From: Dipteronia dyeriana
Lineage: Eukaryota > Streptophyta > Magnoliopsida > Sapindales > Sapindaceae
DNA length: 64,000 bases
Direction: 5' to 3'
Assembly: GCA_032871835.1 (NCBI GenBank)
Contig: CM065297.1
Location: 42,099,098 to 42,163,097 of the forward strand
In this document: positions 58,148 through 64,000 of the stretch, piece after piece
How the letters are laid out: each line of letters begins with the position of its first letter
Numbering within the stretch: the first letter of the stretch is position 1
Program-made: the position numbers and the translations under genes
The notes under the pieces: generated by a model
Databases searched by the model: none
What the model was told of the DNA's origin: nothing
What the model saw: only the letters and a program-made list of their open reading frames with translations

Positions 58148-58238
58148 TTCCGCCATAACATTATCTTGTAGTCCCATGGCTCCAATGTCCTACAAATTTT
58201 CCATGAGTGTTTCTCGAGATTCTCATTAATTGCAATCT

Positions 58239-58260
58239 ACTGACCCGATCTGAGACCAAA
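58239..58260 (-). promoter_or_regulatory. Family D primer-binding site (degenerate)
   Basis: The minus strand reads TTTGGTCTCAGATCGGG after the LTR end, matching the TGGTATCAGAGC-type site apart from single changes. Confidence 0.65.
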
Positions 58261-59350
58261 AGAAAATACAAACACGGTTAATTTCCTTTAAGCTAACCTA
58301 GAGGGGGGGTGAATAGGTTAGTACATCTTTTTCATTCCCTTGAAACACAATTATGTTTTTCCCTTTAGATAGCTTGTATCATAATTTTATTAATCAAAAA
58401 CTAGTAATATTAATTCAATAAAGATTTGCTTGGTCAAACAAAGTCAATGTTGTAACAACCTGCATGTGATACAAACTCAATTTTTACATAGGCTATAATA
58501 CATAGCAATTATCATAAACAAAGTTTGATATAAAATGGATATCAAATACAATTATATTGAACAAGATATATATCAATATCAAGCAAGATATATATCAACA
58601 CATATACAATTATGAAGAGATAGGGATAGAGAGAATCAAAACATAATTTTTACGTGGTATAATCTCCATTGTGGAAACATCCACGGGTTGATTCCACAAC
58701 CACCGGAAAACACCTTTCACTAGTAAGATAAAAGTTATAATCTCTCAAGTGACCACTTCACTTGGAAATCTACCCTTCAACCCTACACAGTGAAAGAGAT
58801 GCCACCTTACACAAATCAAAGAATCACTCTCCAAAATGTGACTTCCAATGCTTAAGTCAAAGAATCACTTAAAGACATGAGACTTCCAATACCTAGCTAT
58901 CCAAGACCTCAGGTCTCTAGCCACGAATTCTGATACACAAATCAAAGAATAACTTTATGAAATGTGACTTCCAATGCACAATACAAAGAATCACTCTAAG
59001 GAATGTGACTTCCGATGCGCAACTTGAAGAATAACTCACCAAATACGACTTCCAATGCTCAATCCAAAGAATCACTCTAAGGAATGAGACTTCTAACATT
59101 TTCACAAAGCCACCTATGTGACCATGAATACAAAATGCAAACAAGTATGCAACATAGAATATGACGATCAACACTACCTATGGGAACTAGACATATGCAT
59201 GAAAGTTCACAAACCTAATATATCAAGCTACAAAGCATGAATAAAAATTCTAGAAAATGTGAAAGCACTAAAACACATTTAACTTCTTGTTTTATTCATG
59301 TCACTAAACCTTGAGTTAGTCATATACATTTAAGCACATAAACGAGAATT
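58261..59350 (-). mobile_element. Family D LTR, truncated (minus)
   Basis: The start is (T->A)GAAAATACAAACACGG, with 'aacctagagggggggtgaatagg' near the terminus. It includes several 'caaagaatcactctaaggaatgtgacttccaatgc' units between 58820 and 59090, tandem-like at about 60 bp. These are related to the B LTR units. It ends at the B1 target site, and sequence on the other side of B1 (before 12612) does not continue it, so this LTR was already truncated or joined there. Confidence 0.7.
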
Positions 59351-59355
59351 AGTTT
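59351..59355. repeat. Target-site duplication of B1, other copy (agttt)
   Basis: agttt abuts the LTR terminus TGTTAGG at 59356. It is the reverse complement of aaact at 12612-12616, as required if this end of B1 was inverted. Confidence 0.75.
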
Positions 59356-60970
59356 TGTTAGGTTTTAGATTTGTGTTGGCTTGATTCCATAATAAAACGC
59401 TCTTTGTTTGTATTGCTTAGTTGCTTAGGTGGTTCATGATTAGATCGGTCTTCAATAATGGAAAGCGACTTCGTAGGCGTAGGATATATGCTTACTTGGA
59501 TGCTAAAGTATCAATATTCTTCCTTCTCTTGCAAGGCGTAGGCGTACACACACACAATTCATTCATATGTGTCCCTGCTTAGTTGTGCATTATTATATGC
59601 GTGCACACACACACACAATTCATACATTTGTGTCTTTGCATCATAGCAGGTATAACAGTTTCACACACTTGAAGTTCAATGCTCATTCATTGGTATGAAA
59701 GTAACATGTTTTGGAAAATGCATGATTGGAGACTATCTCTATATAGTTTGCATTCTTGTGTGAAATGTGTTTGTTTGTTTATATGTTTGTATAACATGGA
59801 TCTTGAACTTGATTTTTGTCTTATATTATTCATGATTGAGTTCCGTTCATTTCTGTTACTCATACTATTGATTTCGAGTTCTAAGTTAAAAGATACTACA
59901 CTTTCAACTCATGTTGCATACATTGTCTTCGTCTTCGTTTATTAAGTCGAATTCTTATTTTTTGGGTTGAGTATCTTATATTTCCATGTCCTTTAGCAAA
60001 TTATGGTTTGAAATCTTCAAATGGATTTAAATTCAGAGTTCGGAGGCCAAATAACGGTCGAAGAATGTGAGAGGAGCGCAAGGGATGAGGTGCGATGGCT
60101 CAAGCCATCACTTGGCACCTTCCCGAGATGGAGCGTGGCCATCTCGGCCCCAAAGCCTTGCTGCCCCGAGATGCCAATGCACCATCTCTGGGGGGAACTA
60201 AGGCATGAGGGAAATTTGGTCTTTTGTTTTGTTTCTCTTTAAAACCTCTCCTTCCCTCTTATTCATTACAAGTTGAGAAAAATGAATTTGAAGAACAAGT
60301 GCAGAATTTTTCTCTCAACATTTTGATTTTTGTTTTTGTGATAACTTCTTCATTTCAACTCCGAATCACTTGTTTTAAAAACCAATTTAAAGTGTATTGA
60401 AGAGATCTACAAACCCAAAGCATTTCCAGAACCAAATTATTTCTATATTTTTCGTTGTGATCAGATCTTCAGTTCGTGATTTTCATCCTTGTTGGTAAAA
60501 TCATCTTCTTCTTAGTTTTCTTCTTAGATCTTCTTATTGATTGATGTCTTCTGATTAAGAAGCATGACTAAGATGATTTTGATATCATTTTGTGGTTTTT
60601 TGATTTTATTTTCAAGATTAGCTAGATTTGTGATAAGTTGATTGATTTGTGCTAAGCTTGATAAACATGAAATTGTTTCTAGAAATCTTTTGTTCTTATG
60701 CTTGATTGACTTTTTCTAGATTGAATTTCATTTTCTAAGAACTAGGTCTACATCAATTGGTATATTCATTTCATTGATTTGGTTCTTAGTTGATAACATG
60801 CTTAGGTTGCCTAGATACATTTGTGATTGTTCCTTGAAAGCATAATCTAGCTATCTAGTTGCATGTCCATAGAATTTGTTGATCATTATTTTCTATGTTG
60901 AGTGCTTGTTTGCGTTTTGCATTCATGATCACTTAAAAGCCTTTTGAAGAGGTAGGAAGTCTCATATCTT
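59356..60970 (+). mobile_element. B1 5' LTR, outer part, inverted
   Basis: It starts TGTTAGGTTTTAGATTTG, the 5' terminus of a B LTR, and matches the reverse complement of 14854-13221. It ends '...gaagtctcatatctt' at 60970, the base opposite the end of the fragment at 20575. Together the two pieces make 2251 bp, against 2238 for the 3' LTR. A 22-bp deletion relative to the 3' LTR lies near 59480. Confidence 0.88.
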
Positions 60971-61550
60971 AAAAGGAAGACCCTTAAACCTAGATTAATT
61001 AATGTATATTAAAAGTATCGTACCTTTTTATCATGACGACTGAACAAGCATCGAATTTAAACCACAAGATCTTCCAATCGAATCACGAACGTGAATCACC
61101 TAGGAGTGTGAGCTCCCTTTTCTTTAAACTGTATACCTGAGGATGGAAATAAACAAAATATCTTTCTTTGTTAGTCATGATAGTTTTCCAAGAAGAAAAT
61201 CAAAAAACGTTAGGTCACTTGTGAATTATCAATCAATTTGATTGAAACTTGCGTGAACCTAGATTCGATGTTATACTAAAAACCTTTTAGTGTAAAGGCT
61301 ACTAGTACACTATCGAATACAAAAAAAAAATTCTTCCTTTTCCTCTTTACCTAATTTTTACACACCAATCTATAGAGTTGGAAGAATTTATCTACAGCAA
61401 GACTCGAATTCTCTACACTCAAAATTCTCTCTTGACCGAAATTTTGCTCCCTTAGATTAGGGTTTGGCCAAAATTTCTCTCCAAGAAAAGGTAGTGCCCG
61501 AAATTTTTCTCTCTAAAAATTAGGTTAGCCGAATTCTACACTATCATACA
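60971..61550 (-). mobile_element. Family A LTR-b, inner part
   Basis: On the minus strand this reads 'ctacactatcata'... to '...aatctaggtttaagggtcttcctttt', and it lacks exactly the last 64 bases, which lie at 20576-20639. Its outer side is interrupted at 61550 by LTR-h of another A copy in the opposite orientation. Contains 'gaacgtgaatcacctaggagtgtg' as in LTR-a. Confidence 0.85.
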
Positions 61551-63759
61551 TGTTGGGAGTATGCTCTATAGCAAGAGTGTAATAATGTATTTGACAATCT
61601 TTTCATATTAATAAAGTGATTTCTAGTTTAACGAATCTTATAGCATTTATAGTTTAATTATTATAATTGTCAAAAGTAAATACTCATAAGGTCAAAAGTC
61701 TCTGAGAAAAGAAGAATTGTTCATACATCTGGATATGTATGAAGTAGACAAAATTCTTTAGTTAGTCTTGAATAATACTCACAACTTAAGATAAAGGTTG
61801 GATGCCTTTATCTTGTCAAAGTTGCAGATTCTCTTGCAAGCATTTGAGTGGGATCAAATGTGTTATGATGAGTCTAAAATAATAGAAGTGTGGTGTTTTT
61901 GGGCAATGAAATCTAGTGCACTGGGTGCATTGAATTGGATCAAAGTGAATTACTTTATCTAGAACCGTTCATGGATAAAAGTTTTCACTTGAAGACAATT
62001 AGAGAGTCTATTAATCATGATATAAATGATGGACTTTTGGTTGCAAGTGTTATCATTTGAGCTATCAATGAGTACGATTATATAGCATAGTCTATCCTTG
62101 ATATTTTGGTGGTATTCATTTGTTAATCGATAGAGGACTTCATTTATAGATATGGATATCGTGGCTCCATTTATTAATTGAGAGTAGAATATCATCGTAT
62201 GGATGTTTTATGGTATTGGATATTATATCTTAACGTTAAGTTTTTAATAGTATCTATTGAAATATGGATTCTGGACAAGTCAAAATATCCAAGTTCAAAA
62301 TGTAGTCATATGAGTAAATATGGTAACTTGGAGAGCTATAGGCGGTCTACGAGCTCTTGGCAATTACTGTTATTCTTCATGAGGATACAATTTCTCCATT
62401 GAGATTTTCTAGGGTAAGAATGAGCAATATTAACTTATTCTATCTTTAGTTAAGAGTTCAATTTTAGTTCTTTAGTGGAATGAACTTAGATAGCCCGTCA
62501 AGATCCGCAAAACACATAAAATTGCACGGATAACTTGATATATTCTACCGGACCAGTTTATGAGTCCATCTAGAATTGTATTAAGGCATGTGAACTTGTT
62601 TTTTTTTTAGTAAGAATGGGTCTAGTTCACATGTGGACTTTTTATTTAAGTCCAATGGATTTAATAAAATAGTAAAAATAATATTTGGCCATATATATTG
62701 GACTGGGCGGCTAAGGCTATATATAATAGCTTATTATATTGTTTTTTATTTTATTATTAAATCAAAAGAAAATTATTTAAAAGTCAAAATCTTTTTCCTA
62801 GTAGGAGAAGGTCTCCTAGAGTAATACTATTGTTGGTAATATGATAAGTATCAAATACTACATTTGATAAGTAGATAAATAAAAGGAATTTAATTATCTA
62901 GTCAAATTAGGAAGTATTTGATTTCTATTAGGACTCTAATTGACAATTGGTCAAATTAGGAAGTTTTTGATTTAGTCATAATTTAATTTACATTTAGTAA
63001 ATTGTTTTTGAATAAATATACTATTTGAGTTGGATTAGGAGTCTTGATGTGTAAAAGAAATCTTATTTTTAATAGGATTGAATCCAAATTTTGATAGGAG
63101 CCTTGGTGAAGTAGAAATCCTCTTTCTAGGAGGATTTTCGGTCACCTAACCTAATTTAGATAGGAGTCTTGGTGAAGTAGATATGCTCTTATATAGAATT
63201 TCGATCATAACCTAATTTTTTGTGTGAAAAGTTGTTTTTTATTTGTTTTTTTATAGTTATAAAAAAAGAACTTCATCCAACTCATAGATGTTGTGTATTG
63301 AATTCGACCAAGGAGAAGAGAAAAGAGGAACGTTTTATTTTCGATAGTGCACTAGTAGCCTTTACATAAAAATGTTTTGTGTAGAACATTGAATCAAGGT
63401 TCAAGCAAGTTTCGATCAAATAGATAGATAATTCACAATTGACCGGACGTTCTTGGGTTTTCTCTTGGAAGATTATTGTGACTAACAAAGAAGAAGATTT
63501 TGTTTGATCCCATCCGTATGTATACAATTAAAAGAAAGGGAGCCCACACTCCTAGGTGATTCACGTTTGTGATTGGATTAAAATATCTATAGATTCAATT
63601 CGACGCTAGTTCAATCGTCACAAAAAAAGGTACTATACTTTTAATATACGTCAATTAATCTATAGTAAAGGTTCTTTCTATTAAAGGGGAAATTTTTTAA
63701 AATATACCAACCTCTAATTTTACGTTTCCACCGCGTTTTTGAACCGATTTTTCCTTACA
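61551..63759 (+). mobile_element. Family A LTR-h
   Basis: This complete LTR of 2209 bp runs from TGTTGGGAGTATGC to '...ccgatttttccttaca' and is followed by PBS and leader. It inserted into LTR-b, whose text 'actatcataca' precedes it. The TATA region near 63190 differs from LTR-e, being replaced by 'gatatgctcttatatagaatttcg'. Confidence 0.88.
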
Positions 63760-63901
63760 AATTGGTATCAGAGCCTGGTTGTACCTTTGATTAATTGATG
63801 TATATATACATGAATATATTTCTTTTTCTTGTAAAGATATATGTTTTAGAAAGAGATGACACTCTAGGTATTCGCATATATATATTTACATTGGAATGTA
63901 T

Positions 63902-63942
<41 letters not shown>

Positions 63943-64000
63943 TATAATTTATATGTGAATTTTTATTGCTCAATTTTGGTCCTAGAATTTAAATGCATTT
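63760..64000 (+). mobile_element. PBS and leader of an A copy running off the window
   Basis: The PBS attggtatcagagcctgg starts at 63761, one base after the LTR end. The leader then follows the other family A copies. An (AT)n run occupies 63905-63941. The rest of this element is outside the window. Confidence 0.85.
63905..63941. repeat. (AT)n microsatellite
   Basis: Eighteen or so ta units occur in the family A leader, the longest of the four copies of this tract. Confidence 0.95.

Noticed and set aside
20576..60970. Explanation of the split LTRs by two independent truncated insertions instead of an inversion
   Set aside because: It would need both B pieces to break at the same base, both A pieces to break at the same base, and a matching inverted TSD by chance.

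Overview
The window is plant nuclear repeat DNA. It is AT-rich, with no intact host gene, and almost every base belongs to LTR retrotransposons nested in one another. Both plant superfamilies are present: Ty3/gypsy (an Athila-type element and a Tat-type fragment) and Ty1/copia. The copia primer-binding sites resemble TGGTATCAGAGC, the plant initiator-Met tRNA complement. A flowering plant with a large genome is likely, probably a dicot, but I cannot name the species. No tRNA or rRNA gene or CRISPR array was seen.

Names used here. Family A is a Ty1/copia element with LTRs of 2.0-2.4 kb; eight LTR copies or pieces occur, called a to h. Families B, D and E are related SIRE-like copias; the B and D copies here carry gag only. 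Family C is a SIRE-type copia with LTRs of 1.5-1.9 kb. B1, C1, C2, A1, A2 and A3 are individual copies.

Layout: 1-4354, a D gag fragment fused to an A leader and then LTR-a (all minus). 4355-8461, Athila gag-PR-RT-RH-IN, broken by stops and frameshifts. 8462-11330, an unrecognised Cys-rich ORF, an intronless LOG-like (cytokinin-activating enzyme) pseudogene with its own TATA-like box, then gypsy 3' UTR. 11331-about 12527, probable gypsy 3' LTR. 12617-20575, B1 (minus, gag only). 20576-22355, A1. 22356-24245 plus 33802-34168, LTR-c, split by complete C1 (24246-33796, minus, TSD attga). 34169-41940, A2 with a duplicated 3' end. 41941-46883, chimeric A3. 46884-47893, Tat-type gypsy gag-PR (minus). 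47894-50108, E LTR piece and LTR-g (minus). 50109-55790, C2. 55791-59350, D gag and LTR (minus). 59356-61550, the missing halves of the B1 and A1 LTRs. 61551-64000, LTR-h and leader of another A copy.

Two observations stand out. First, the 5' LTR of B1 breaks at 20575 and resumes, inverted, at 60970, and the A LTR next to it is split in the complementary way. The B1 target-site duplication, aaact at 12612-12616, is found as its reverse complement agttt at 59351-59355. Together these show an inversion of about 40.4 kb with both breakpoints inside LTRs. Second, a LOG-like coding sequence and an unidentified Cys-rich ORF lie between the gypsy pol and its 3' end, as expected for genes captured by a retroelement. 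Family C also shows exchange of the block just upstream of its TATA box: the C1 LTRs carry a CpG-rich block with CCGCGG palindromes where the C2 LTR has an unrelated TTTCG-repeat block.
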